From: Streptomyces sp. TRM68367
GTDB taxonomy: Bacteria > Actinomycetota > Actinomycetes > Streptomycetales > Streptomycetaceae
Length of the DNA: 64,000 nucleotides
Reading direction: 5' to 3'
NCBI RefSeq assembly: GCF_014495685.1
Contig: NZ_JACTVI010000001.1
Coordinates: 190,023 to 254,022, forward strand
Below are positions 24,442-33,009 of this stretch, one piece after another (position 1 is the stretch's first letter; each line of letters opens with the position of its first letter). The translations under genes and the position numbers were made by a program. The notes below the pieces were generated by a model that was given only the letters and a program-made list of their open reading frames with translations, made no database searches and had not been told where the DNA came from.

Positions 24442-26282
24442 GTCGGCTTTCCACCGTCCAGCGCCGCCTCCGGCCGGTGCACGCCCCGTGGCCGGTAGCC
24501 CAGGGCGTCGGACAGGCCCAGGAGGTCGGCGAGGAGCCAGATGATGGCGAGCCACATCTCGGTGCCCTGGAGGCCGGGGAGGCGGCCGGGGCCGGTGCCG
24601 TCGGGGGAGGGGCCGAAGGCGAAGCCCTCGCCTGGGTGCCAGCGGCGCAGGGCCGCGGGGAGCTGCGTCGCCGCCCAGGCGCGGGCCTCCTCCGCGCGGT
24701 GGCCGGTCTGCCGGGCGCACAGCCACAGGGGGTGGACGACGTCCAGGACGTTGCAGGCGTTCTCCCGGCCGGGCGCGAAGTGGCGCTGGTCGCGGGCGTG
24801 GTCGAGGACGGTGTCGACGACTCGCTCGGGATACGGCACGGGCAGGGCGAACTGGGCGAACGAGCCCCGGGTGAGCCGGTAGTAGCCGTTGACCATCTGC
24901 AGGCGTCCCTCGTCGGGCGTGGGCGAGCCCCACATGCCGGTCCACGGATCGACGTGGGTGTGCAGCCAGCCGAAGAGCGCCTCCACGGCCCCGGGCGCCG
25001 CGGGCTCGGCACCCAGGCGCAGGTTCCAGTGCGCGGCGGTGGCCCAGGCGTCCACCCACGACCCGGCATGCCAGGCGCGCTCGCGCCAGGGCAGTTCCGC
25101 CAGGCGCCGGACCAGCCGGTCCGCGGTGGTGGTGCGCACCGCGTGGACCGGGTGCGCGAAGGAGCCGCCGAGGAGGTCCAGGGCGTAGCCCACGCAGAGT
25201 ACGTGGTAGGAGGCGGCTCCTTCGGCGGGCAGTAGCGCCACCGGGGCGGGCGGGGGTGCCTCGTCATAGTCGGGGACCAGGCCGGTGTGCGGGTCCTGGA
25301 GGGCGCGCAGGCGTGCCAGGTGCTCGGCGGGCGGCAGTTGCGGCGGAGCCTGCCCGAGCAGCAGGCCGGCGATCTCCACCGCGTCGCAGTGCGCCCGCAC
25401 GGTCGGCGCGGCGCCGGGCCGGTCGACGTACCGGCCGTACTCCGGGAGCCAGCAGCGGTCCAGTAGACCGGCCGCCTGCGCGCGGGCGGTCTCGGCGAAG
25501 GCCGACAACTCGTCGGTCAGCCGGGGAGCGGGCGATGACTGGGTGGCTGGGGATGATCTGGTGGCCGCCGATGAACGGGTGGGCTGCGATGACCCGGTGG
25601 CCGGCGAGCCGGTGGCAGGCGATGACCTCGTGGCAGTCGATGCCCTTGTGCCAAGCGATGACCCGGTGGCCGCCGGCGACCGGGAGGCGTCCGGGGCAGC
25701 CGTGCCACGCGGGTCGCGGCGGTCCCGGATGCGGCGCGCCGGGTTGCCCGCGGCCACCGTCCACGCGGGCAGGTCCTTGGTGACCACCGCGCCGGCGCCG
25801 ATGACGCAGTGGTCCCCGATGGTCACGCCGTCCACGACGACCACGTGGGAACCGATCCACACGTCGTCGCCCACCGTGATCCCGCGGCTGGTCACCGGCT
25901 GCCGGTGGACCGGCAGTTCGGGCGCGCTGCCGTGGTTGAAGCCGAGCAGCGAGCTGTGCGCGCCGATGCGTACGCCGTCCCCCAGGGCGACGGTGCCGCG
26001 CACCACGGTGAAGGGGTTGACCGTGCAGTCGCCGCCCGTGCGCACGTCGCCGGTGACGTAGGCGTGCGCCGCGATGTACGAGCGGTCGCCCAGGTGCAGC
26101 AGCTCCGGGTGCACGGCCGCGCTCTCCGCGACGAAACACCCCTCGCCGATCCGCACGTCTCCCGCCTCGAGCAGCCGCTTCTGCCGCTGCTCCTGGGCCG
26201 CGCGCTGCTCGGCCGAAGCCTGTGCGCCGAAGAGCCACGGACAGTGGTCGAACAGGCTGTCGTCGCTCCCCGGCTGTTTCAC
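24423..26282 (-). CDS. Fusion: hexapeptide-repeat acyltransferase plus alpha/alpha-toroid glycoside hydrolase-like domain
   Basis: 619 residues. Residues about 40-190 are a left-handed beta-helix of hexapeptide repeats (VRIGEGCFVAESAAVHPE, GVRIGAHSSLLGFNHGS, GDDVWIGSHVVVVDGVTIGDHCVIGAGAVVTKDLP), typical of maltose/galactoside-type O-acetyltransferases. A Ser/Thr/Ala-rich linker with six-residue repeats follows (about 205-255). The C-terminal 360 residues are Trp- and His-rich (WVDAWATAAHWNLRLG, GYYRLTRGSFAQF, CNVLDVVHPLWLCARQTGH) and resemble toroid-type glycoside hydrolase or epimerase folds. It may acetylate and process a cell-surface glycan. No signal peptide is seen. GTG 26282 has a GGGGGGA site; it is divergent from the next gene. 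Confidence 0.7.
   Translation of the reverse strand: MKQPGSDDSLFDHCPWLFGAQASAEQRAAQEQRQKRLLEAGDVRIGEGCFVAESAAVHPELLHLGDRSYIAAHAYVTGDVRTGGDCTVNPFTVVRGTVALGDGVRIGAHSSLLGFNHGSAPELPVHRQPVTSRGITVGDDVWIGSHVVVVDGVTIGDHCVIGAGAVVTKDLPAWTVAAGNPARRIRDRRDPRGTAAPDASRSPAATGSSLGTRASTATRSSPATGSPATGSSQPTRSSAATRSSPATQSSPAPRLTDELSAFAETARAQAAGLLDRCWLPEYGRYVDRPGAAPTVRAHCDAVEIAGLLLGQAPPQLPPAEHLARLRALQDPHTGLVPDYDEAPPPAPVALLPAEGAASYHVLCVGYALDLLGGSFAHPVHAVRTTTADRLVRRLAELPWRERAWHAGSWVDAWATAAHWNLRLGAEPAAPGAVEALFGWLHTHVDPWTGMWGSPTPDEGRLQMVNGYYRLTRGSFAQFALPVPYPERVVDTVLDHARDQRHFAPGRENACNVLDVVHPLWLCARQTGHRAEEARAWAATQLPAALRRWHPGEGFAFGPSPDGTGPGRLPGLQGTEMWLAIIWLLADLLGLSDALGYRPRGVHRPEAALDGGKPTSPGPG
25533..25677. repeat. In-frame 18 bp minisatellite
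   Basis: About eight head-to-tail copies of a unit close to GATGACCCGGTGGCCGGC, one shortened to 15 bp. All changes keep the reading frame. It encodes the Ser/Thr/Ala repeat linker between the two domains of the acyltransferase fusion. Confidence 0.8.
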
Positions 26283-26499
26283 GTGATCCCCCCACCGCAG
26301 TCCGCCAGTTTCCGTCCGGACCATTGTCGGTGGCGATTCCGCTGCGAGGGAAGGGAGCCCCCGAGCCCCAAGTGGGCCAATCCGTAGTATGCCCGCCGTC
26401 CACTGCTACGCCCCGGACAAACGCCCCTCGCCCGGCCCCGCCTTACCGTGGACCCGCAAAGCCATGCACACCCCAACGCGGAAGGGCCGGGACTCGCTC

Positions 26500-27966
26500 A
26501 TGCCAAAGGAAGAGACGGCAGCAACCCACGCCTTCTGGCTCGCCGGCCGGCCGGTCGTCGGCGGGGACACCTTCGACGTCATCTCCCCGTGGGACGGCAG
26601 GCTCGTCGGCAGGGCCGGCGTGCCGACCGACACACAGGTCGAGGAGGCCGTGGCCGCCGCGTACGGCGTCCGGGACGAGTTCGCGGCGACCCCGGCGCAC
26701 GTGCGCGCCGCCGCCTTGGACCACGTCAGCCGGCGGCTCGCCGAGCGCACCGAGGAGATCGGGCGGCTCATCTCCGCCGAGAACGGCAAGCCGATGAAGT
26801 GGGCCCGGGGGGAGGTCGGGCGTGCCGTGTCCGTGTTCCGGTTCGCGGCCGAGGAGGCCCGGCGGTTCAACGGCGGCGAGGCGCAGCGGCTCGACACCGA
26901 CCTCGGCGGTCAGGGGCGGCTCGCCCTGACGCGCCGGTTCCCGAAGGGCGTCGTCCTCGGCATCGCGCCGTTCAACTTCCCGCTCAACCTCTGCGCCCAC
27001 AAGATCGCCCCGGCCATCGCCGCCGGCGTGCCGATCATCCTCAAGCCCGCGCCCGCCACCCCGCTCTCCGGGCTCCTCATCGGCGAGCTGCTGGCCGAGG
27101 CAGAAGCCGAGCTGCCCGCCGGGGCCTGGAGCATCCTGCCGGTGTCCAACGACCGGATGCCCGCGCTCGTGCAGGACCCGCGGCTGCCCGTCATCTCCTT
27201 CACCGGCTCCGAGAAGGTCGGTTACGCGATCATGGACTCGGTGCCGCGCAAGCACTGCACCCTGGAGTTGGGCGGCAACGGCGCGGCCGTCGTCCTCGCC
27301 GACTGGGCGAGTGACGAGGACCTCGACCGGGCCGCGAACCGCATCGCCACCTTCTCCAACTACCAGGGCGGGCAGTCCTGCATCTCCGTGCAGCGGGTCA
27401 TCGCGGACGCGTCCGTGTACGACCGGCTCCTGCCGCGCGTCGTCGCCGCCGTCGAGGCCCAGGTCACCGGCGACCCGGGCGACGACGCGACCGACGTCGG
27501 GCCGCTGGTCAGCGAGGACGCCGCCAAGCGGGTCGAGGCGTGGGTGCGGGAGGCCGTCGACGCGGGGGCCGCGCTGCTCACCGGCGGCAAGCGCGACGGC
27601 GCCTCCTACGCGCCGACCGTGCTGACCGGCGTACCGGCCGATGTCACGCTCTCCTGCGAGGAGGTCTTCGGGCCCGTCCTGGCCGTGCAGAAGGCGGACG
27701 GGGAAGCCGCAGCCTTCGCCGCCGTCAACGACTCCAAGTACGGCCTCCAGGCAGGGGTGTTCACCCATGACCTGCAGGCCGCCTTCCGGGCCCACCGCGC
27801 CCTGGAGGTCGGCGGCGTCGTCATCGGCGACGTGCCCTCCTACCGCGCCGACCAGATGCCGTACGGCGGCGCCAAGCAGTCCGGAGTGGGCCGTGAGGGC
27901 GTGAAGTTCGCGATGGACGACTACACCTACGAGCGGGTGATGGTCCTGACCGGGCTCACCCTCTAG
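26500..27966 (+). CDS. Aldehyde dehydrogenase, probable succinate-semialdehyde dehydrogenase
   Basis: 488 residues. Catalytic C294 in YQGGQSCISVQR, base E256 in LELGGNGA, and PFNFPLNLCAHK near 157-168 place it in the ALDH superfamily. The GGQSCISVQR version of the active site occurs in lactaldehyde, succinate-semialdehyde and related dehydrogenases. With gabT 2.5 kb away it would complete GABA breakdown to succinate, but the substrate is inferred. ATG 26500 gives a protein that starts at the conserved domain. TAGTAT at 26385-26390 could be its -10 box. A terminator follows. Confidence 0.75.
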   Translation: MPKEETAATHAFWLAGRPVVGGDTFDVISPWDGRLVGRAGVPTDTQVEEAVAAAYGVRDEFAATPAHVRAAALDHVSRRLAERTEEIGRLISAENGKPMKWARGEVGRAVSVFRFAAEEARRFNGGEAQRLDTDLGGQGRLALTRRFPKGVVLGIAPFNFPLNLCAHKIAPAIAAGVPIILKPAPATPLSGLLIGELLAEAEAELPAGAWSILPVSNDRMPALVQDPRLPVISFTGSEKVGYAIMDSVPRKHCTLELGGNGAAVVLADWASDEDLDRAANRIATFSNYQGGQSCISVQRVIADASVYDRLLPRVVAAVEAQVTGDPGDDATDVGPLVSEDAAKRVEAWVREAVDAGAALLTGGKRDGASYAPTVLTGVPADVTLSCEEVFGPVLAVQKADGEAAAFAAVNDSKYGLQAGVFTHDLQAAFRAHRALEVGGVVIGDVPSYRADQMPYGGAKQSGVGREGVKFAMDDYTYERVMVLTGLTL

Positions 27967-27985
27967 CCAACCCCGCCCCCTGGTT

Positions 27986-28004
27986 AATGGGAACCATTTT
28001 CATG
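27986..28004. promoter_or_regulatory. Zur-box-like palindrome between convergent genes
   Basis: TGGGAAC-C-ATTTTCA (27988-28002) has one perfect half (ATTTTCA) and one diverged half of the zinc-uptake regulator consensus TGAAAATGATTTTCA. It lies just after the aldehyde dehydrogenase stop codon, between genes that face each other, so it has no obvious target gene. Confidence 0.35.
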
Positions 28005-28022
28005 TAAGCTGCCCGGAGGGGT

Positions 28023-28048
28023 CCGGCACCGCTGCCTTCCGGTGCCGG
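28023..28048. terminator. Bidirectional hairpin terminator
   Basis: CCGGCACCG pairs perfectly with CGGTGCCGG around an 8-base loop, followed on the + strand by GCCGCCTTCTTT. It separates the convergent aldehyde dehydrogenase and GH3 genes. Confidence 0.82.
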
Positions 28049-28081
28049 GCCGCCTTCTTTGCGTCGGCCTGGTCCGGACCC

Positions 28082-30919
28082 TCAACCGGAGAAGCCGACG
28101 TGCGCGAGCCGCAGCGGGCCGCGCAGCCTGAGGTTGACGTCGTGCACGCCCTCGGCCGTCACCGCGGCGTCGAGGGCGGTGTAGTCGTACGGTCCCGACG
28201 TGGGCGTGTCCAGCGTCAGCGTCGCGAGGGCCGGGCCGCCGTCGAGGGACACCTCCAGCACGCCCTCGCCCGCCAGTTGAGCGGTCACCGAGGTGACACC
28301 CGTGCCGAAGTCGCAGCGGCGGAAGACCAGTTCGCCCGAGCCGCCCGCCACCGGCGCCACCGCGTCCCCGGAGACCTTCGTGCGGTCGACGATCTCCGTG
28401 CCGCTCTGCTCGTCGAAGTCGGCCGCGTCCAGTCCGCGTTCGGCGACCGAGCGGGGCGCGACGGGCTCGCCGTCGAGGAGGACCGTCGTCCGCAGGCGGA
28501 TGTCCTCGCTGGACGCGCCGACGAGGAGGTCGTACGGGCCCGGCTCCACGTGCGGGCGGCCGTGCGCCACATCCCAGAACTCGAAGGTGGACAGGGGGAG
28601 TTCGAAGCTCAGCTCGGCCGTCTCGCCGGGGGCGAGGGTGATCCGTCGGTGCGCGGCCAGCTCGCGGCGCGGGCGCGGCACCGACGGGTCCATGGCGCGG
28701 GTGTAAAGCTGCGCCACCTCGTCGGCCGCCATGTCACCGGCGTTGGTGACCGTGAACGACACCTGCACCGCGCCGTCCTCGACGCGGGTCGCCAGGTCGG
28801 CGTAGGTGAACGACGCGTACGACAGGCCGTGCCCGAAGGGGAACAGCGGCTCGCCCTCGAAGTAGAGGTAGGTCTGCCGGCCGCCGATCACGTCGTAGTC
28901 GAGCAGGTCGGGCAGGTCGGTGTCGTCGGCGTACCAGGTCTGCGGGAGGCGGCCGGCGGGGGAGACGTCGCCGGCGAGCACGCGGGCGAGCGCCGTGCCC
29001 GCGGCCTGGCCGCCGTGCGCGGTCCACAGCATCGCCGGGAGGGCCCCCGGGGCGACCGCGTACGGGTAGGCCGAGACCAGTGCCAGCACCGTGTTCGGGT
29101 TTGCGTCGACGGCGGCCCGCAGCAGCCGCTCCTGGTGGCCGGGCAGGCGCAGGGTCGTACGGTCCTCGGTCTCGCGTCCGTTGATGTGTGGGTCGTTGCC
29201 CGCGACCACCAGCACCGTGTCCGCCTGCGCGGCGGCCCGGGCCACGGCGTTCTCGCCGCGCTCGGTCACCACCAGCTCGAAGACTTCCGGATCTTCCCGG
29301 GACACATCGTCGGCAACCTTCACGCCGCCGGCGGCGACCGTGACGTGGCGACCTGTCCCTACGTGCCTGAGGAGGTGACCGTTCTCATGGGGATCGAGAC
29401 GGAACGTCTCCTGGACGATCCAGCCGCCGGGCTGGTCGGCGGCGGCACGGACGTAGCCGTCGTCGGCGACCGAGAGGTAGCGGCCGTCCGGTGCGCGCAG
29501 GGTCAGGACGCCGTCACCCCAGTCGGCGAGCGCGAGTTCGGTGCCGGCCGGGTCCGTGGTCAGTGGGGGCAGGTCGGTACGGCCCGACAGCAGCGCCGGG
29601 TCCAGGGCGCCCTCGGCGCCGCGCTCCTCGCCGGCGGCGTCTTCCACCAAGGGCACCTGGAGGAACGTACCGGCGGAAGTCTTCAGGCGGACCCGGTCCA
29701 CGCCCTCCGCGAACTCCACGCGCTCGGCGCCGAACCGCTCGTACAGGCCCTCCAGCGGGGTCGAGCGGTGGATGAGGGTGCCGCTGTACCAGTCGAGCTT
29801 GCACTCGTCGGCGAGCAGGCCCACCACCGCCAGCCGGGTGTCCGGGGCGAGCGGCAGCAGGCCGTCGTTGCGGAGCAGGACGACCGCCTGCTCGGCGGCC
29901 TCCTGGGCGAGCGCGCCGTGGGCGGGGGTGTCGAACTCCCCGGCCTCGGTGTAGTCGTCGAACTCGCCGAGCCGGAAGCGCACCGAGAGCTGGCGACGCA
30001 CCGCGGTGTCGATGTCGGCCTCGCTCAGCAGGCCCCGCTCCAAGGCCCCCTTGAGGCGCGCGACCATCTGCGCGGAGTCCGTGCCGTGGTCGGTGAAACT
30101 GTCCACGCCGGCCTGCAGCGAGGCCGCGGTCGCCTCCTCGTGGGTGTCGTAGTAGTGCTCGGAGTCGACCAGGTTGGAGGGCGCGCCCGCGTCCGAGCAG
30201 ACCAGCAGCTCTTCGTCGGTCCAGGCGCGCAGATGCTCGCGCAGATACGGGGAGACGTGGTTCGGGCGGCCGTTGACCAGGTTGTACGCCGGCATCACCC
30301 CGGCCACCGCGCCCGCCTCGACACTCTCGCGGAAGGCACGCAGGTCGTACTCGTGCAGCACGCGCGGGCGGACGGAGCTGGAGGACGTGGACCGGTCCGT
30401 CTCGTTGTTGTGGGCGAGCCAGTGCTTGAGGACGGGCGCGGTGCGCCAGTACGTCGGGTGGTCGCCGCGCAGGCCGTGCGTGTACGCGGTGGCGATGGCC
30501 GAAGTCAGCTTCGGGTCCTCGGAGTAGCCCTCCTCGTTGCGGCCCCACAGGGGGTGGCGCAGCAGGTTCACGGTCGGCGACCAGACGTTGAGGCCGACGC
30601 GGTCGTCGCGGGCGCGCATCGCGCGGACCTCCTTCGACACCGCCTCGCCCACGCGTCGTACGAGCTCCGGGTTCCAGGTGGCGCCCAGGCCCACGGCCTG
30701 CGGGAACACCGTCGCCGGGCCCATCCACGCCACGCCGTGCAGCGCCTCCTGGCCGGTGCGGAAGGCCGCGATGCCGAGCCGTTCGACGGCGGGCGCGAAC
30801 TGGTGCAGAAAGCCGGTCTTCTCGTCGAGGGTGAGCCGCGACAGCAGGTCGTCGATGCGCTTCGCGAACGGCAGGTGCGGATCGCGGAAAGGCGGCGTAG
30901 GCGGCGTTTGTGCGGTCAC
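28082..30919 (-). CDS. GH3 beta-glucosidase/beta-xylosidase with extra binding modules
   Basis: 945 residues, no signal peptide, so intracellular. The N-terminal GH3 barrel has KHWLAHNNE and LNVWSPTVNLLRHPLWGR; the nucleophile is D243 in LLVCSDAGAP, where SDA replaces the more usual SDW. The GH3 C-terminal domain (from about 350) is interrupted at about 415-555 by a beta-trefoil-like insertion (DGRYLSVADDGYVRA, GRHVTVAAGG). A fibronectin-III-like domain and a C-terminal module (about 830-945) resembling a CBM follow. It would remove terminal glucose or xylose from imported oligosaccharides. GTG 30919 has AAGGGGAA upstream. Its promoter carries a LacI-type operator shared with the divergent transporter operon. 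Confidence 0.88.
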   Translation of the reverse strand: MTAQTPPTPPFRDPHLPFAKRIDDLLSRLTLDEKTGFLHQFAPAVERLGIAAFRTGQEALHGVAWMGPATVFPQAVGLGATWNPELVRRVGEAVSKEVRAMRARDDRVGLNVWSPTVNLLRHPLWGRNEEGYSEDPKLTSAIATAYTHGLRGDHPTYWRTAPVLKHWLAHNNETDRSTSSSSVRPRVLHEYDLRAFRESVEAGAVAGVMPAYNLVNGRPNHVSPYLREHLRAWTDEELLVCSDAGAPSNLVDSEHYYDTHEEATAASLQAGVDSFTDHGTDSAQMVARLKGALERGLLSEADIDTAVRRQLSVRFRLGEFDDYTEAGEFDTPAHGALAQEAAEQAVVLLRNDGLLPLAPDTRLAVVGLLADECKLDWYSGTLIHRSTPLEGLYERFGAERVEFAEGVDRVRLKTSAGTFLQVPLVEDAAGEERGAEGALDPALLSGRTDLPPLTTDPAGTELALADWGDGVLTLRAPDGRYLSVADDGYVRAAADQPGGWIVQETFRLDPHENGHLLRHVGTGRHVTVAAGGVKVADDVSREDPEVFELVVTERGENAVARAAAQADTVLVVAGNDPHINGRETEDRTTLRLPGHQERLLRAAVDANPNTVLALVSAYPYAVAPGALPAMLWTAHGGQAAGTALARVLAGDVSPAGRLPQTWYADDTDLPDLLDYDVIGGRQTYLYFEGEPLFPFGHGLSYASFTYADLATRVEDGAVQVSFTVTNAGDMAADEVAQLYTRAMDPSVPRPRRELAAHRRITLAPGETAELSFELPLSTFEFWDVAHGRPHVEPGPYDLLVGASSEDIRLRTTVLLDGEPVAPRSVAERGLDAADFDEQSGTEIVDRTKVSGDAVAPVAGGSGELVFRRCDFGTGVTSVTAQLAGEGVLEVSLDGGPALATLTLDTPTSGPYDYTALDAAVTAEGVHDVNLRLRGPLRLAHVGFSG

Positions 30920-30956
30920 GTGGGGTTCCCCTTGCAATGGGAGCGGCGAGGCTCTT

Positions 30957-30970
30957 TCGAAGCGCTTCGA
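30957..30970. promoter_or_regulatory. LacI-type operator 1 (GH3 promoter)
   Basis: TCGAAGCGCTTCGA is a perfect 14 bp palindrome with the central CG typical of LacI-family sites. It lies immediately downstream of the GH3 -10 region and over the expected start of transcription, where a bound repressor would block it. Confidence 0.85.
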
Positions 30971-30999
30971 TGCTCATTCGACGCGGGGGTGGGTGTCAA
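30971..30999 (-). promoter_or_regulatory. GH3 promoter
   Basis: On the minus strand a consensus -35 TTGACA (30999-30994) is followed after 17 bp by a weak -10 TGAGCA (30976-30971). Operator 1 begins at the next base. Confidence 0.5.
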
Positions 31000-31100
31000 G
31001 GCACCCCGGCGCACCAACTCCGCCCTTTGGCCGACAATTCAAGTGGGATACGCGTGAGGTCGCAATCGTGCATACCTCGGAGGAATTCTGGGAGCGACCC

Positions 31101-31129
31101 TTGTGCACCCCCGGGTGTTCACTTAACCT
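31101..31129 (+). promoter_or_regulatory. Promoter of the oligosaccharide transporter operon
   Basis: A -35 TTGTGC (31101-31106) and a -10 TAACCT (31124-31129) are spaced by 17 bp. Operator 2 starts 10 bases after the -10, over the expected transcription start. Confidence 0.65.
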
Positions 31130-31139
31130 CGCAGCAACA

Positions 31140-31153
31140 TCGAAGCGCTTCGA
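31140..31153. promoter_or_regulatory. LacI-type operator 2 (transporter operon)
   Basis: An exact copy of the 14 bp TCGAAGCGCTTCGA palindrome, 183 bp from operator 1. It lies about 140 bases before the binding-protein gene, directly behind the promoter. Confidence 0.85.
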
Positions 31154-31294
31154 CTACGAGGACTGCCACCGGGAGGTCGCGCCGTCCCCGGCAATTGGTC
31201 GGAGGGATCGCTTCAGCTCAGCCAGTTCCACTCAAGACACCGCAGCCGACGGCCCACCGCCGGGTGTCCTGGTGCGCCATGAAGGGTTGACGCA

Positions 31295-32983
31295 ATGACG
31301 CCGAACGCCGCCTCCGCCGCCTCCGGACCCAGCCGGAGAAGCTTCCTCGCCTCCACGGCGGTCGCCACCGCCGCGGTGGCGGGAGGGATGCCGTTGCTCG
31401 CCGCGTGTGGCGGGGGGCAAGAGGGACAGAAGGACGGGGCCACGTCGGGCAAGAAAGCCGCGAAGCTCCTCCCGGCCTATGTCGCGTCGCAGGTCGTGAC
31501 TCCGGACATCCCCTCGAAGAACGGCTCCCCGGTCGGCTTCACCAAGGCGATCCCGGCGGCCGAGCTGAAGACCTCGGTGCCGCAGAAGCTGGGCAGCGGC
31601 GGCAAGCTGACCATCATGGCCCCCTACTGGGGCGCCCCGCCCAAGGGCAACAACCCGTACTACACGGCCATGAACAAGGCCATCGGCGTGAACATCACCT
31701 GGCAGAACCAGGACGGCGTCACCTACGACCAGAAGCTCGGCGCGATCCTCGCCTCCAGCGACATCCCCGACGCCGTGGTGGTACCCGACTGGAACCTGAC
31801 GGGCCGGATACCCACCGCGATCAACGCCAAGTTCGCCGACCTCGGCCCATACCTGTCCGGCGACAAGGTCAAGGAATACCCGAACCTCGCGGCCGTGCCC
31901 ACCGACGCGTGGCAGCGAGGGATCTTCGGCGGCCAGCTCCGCGCGATCCCGATGCCGAGCTCCTACGTCACCGGCATGGCGGCCATGTACCGCAAGGACA
32001 TCTTCGAGAAGGAGGGTTACGCCGTCCCGAAGAGCCCCGACGAGTTCCTGTCCTGGGCGAAGGAGGCGACCCGGGCCAAGTCGAAGGTGTGGGCCTGCGA
32101 CGACATGAAGTGGTCGGCCTTCCAGATCTTCGGTGTCCTGCCGGGCGGCGACAAGGCGCTGTGGTGGAACATGGAGGACGGCAAGCTCGTCAACCGCATC
32201 GAGACCGAGCAGTACCTGGAAGCCCTGGAGTGGACGCGCAACCTCTACGCGGCGAAGGTGGTCCACCCGGACGCGGTCTCGGGCAAGGCGGGCGGCAGTG
32301 CGGCCAACCGCTTCACCGCCGGGCAGGTTCTGGTCTACAACAACAACATCGCCGACTGGTGGGGCAAGACCGCCGAACAGCGGACCCAGAACCCCGACTT
32401 CGAGATGGGCGTGTTCGACGTCTTCGGGCCCGACGGGGGCGATCCCACGCTCTGGGCCGGCCAGCCGGGCGGCATGTTCACCTTCATCAGCAAGAAGGCG
32501 AGCAAGCAGCAGATCAAGGACTTCCTCGCGCTCTGCAATTACTGCGCCGCTCCCTACGGCACCAAGGAGTTCATGCTCACCGCCTACGGCGTCGAGGGCA
32601 CCGACTACACCGTGAAGAACGGCCTGCCGACCAAGACGCAGCAGGGCATCAACGAGGTCAGCGGCACCTACGACCTCACGGGCAACCCCGCACCGTACGT
32701 CGCCTACCCCGACTTCCCCGACATCACCCGGGGCATCGTCGAGTGGCAGCAGCGCATGGGCGCCTTCACCAAGAAGTCCTCCTTCTACGGGCTGACCGTC
32801 ACCGAACCCAACCGCTGGGCGAACCTCGCCGACGACTTCGAGCAGCTCGAGGACGACGTGGTGCGAGGCCGGAAGAAGATCAGTGACGTCCAGCAGGCCG
32901 TGTCCGACTGGAAGAAGAAGGGCGGCGACGGCCTGCGCGACTGGTACAAGAAGCTGCTCGACGACAACGGTTCGGCGAACTGA
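31295..32983 (+). CDS. Oligosaccharide ABC transporter substrate-binding lipoprotein
   Basis: 562 residues, long for the family but usual for LplA-type binding proteins of complex oligosaccharides. Twin-arginine motif SRRSFLAS at 13-20 and lipobox LAAC, with the lipidated Cys near 38. The mature protein contains KLTIMAPYWGAPPKG and aromatic-rich ligand regions (WGAP, WNLTG, ADWWGK, LWAGQPGGMFTF), as expected for sugar stacking. It starts the operon SBP - permease - permease - GH74 - GH42 - GH95 - GH12. Given these enzymes its ligand is probably a xyloglucan oligosaccharide (inference). GAAGGG lies 8 bases before the ATG. Confidence 0.88.
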   Translation: MTPNAASAASGPSRRSFLASTAVATAAVAGGMPLLAACGGGQEGQKDGATSGKKAAKLLPAYVASQVVTPDIPSKNGSPVGFTKAIPAAELKTSVPQKLGSGGKLTIMAPYWGAPPKGNNPYYTAMNKAIGVNITWQNQDGVTYDQKLGAILASSDIPDAVVVPDWNLTGRIPTAINAKFADLGPYLSGDKVKEYPNLAAVPTDAWQRGIFGGQLRAIPMPSSYVTGMAAMYRKDIFEKEGYAVPKSPDEFLSWAKEATRAKSKVWACDDMKWSAFQIFGVLPGGDKALWWNMEDGKLVNRIETEQYLEALEWTRNLYAAKVVHPDAVSGKAGGSAANRFTAGQVLVYNNNIADWWGKTAEQRTQNPDFEMGVFDVFGPDGGDPTLWAGQPGGMFTFISKKASKQQIKDFLALCNYCAAPYGTKEFMLTAYGVEGTDYTVKNGLPTKTQQGINEVSGTYDLTGNPAPYVAYPDFPDITRGIVEWQQRMGAFTKKSSFYGLTVTEPNRWANLADDFEQLEDDVVRGRKKISDVQQAVSDWKKKGGDGLRDWYKKLLDDNGSAN

Positions 32984-33009
32984 TCCGGGGCTCAAGCAAG
33001 GAGAAGGCC

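Noticed and set aside
25533..25677. CRISPR or integron-like array
   Set aside because: 18 bp units follow each other with no spacers and stay in one reading frame; it is a coding minisatellite.
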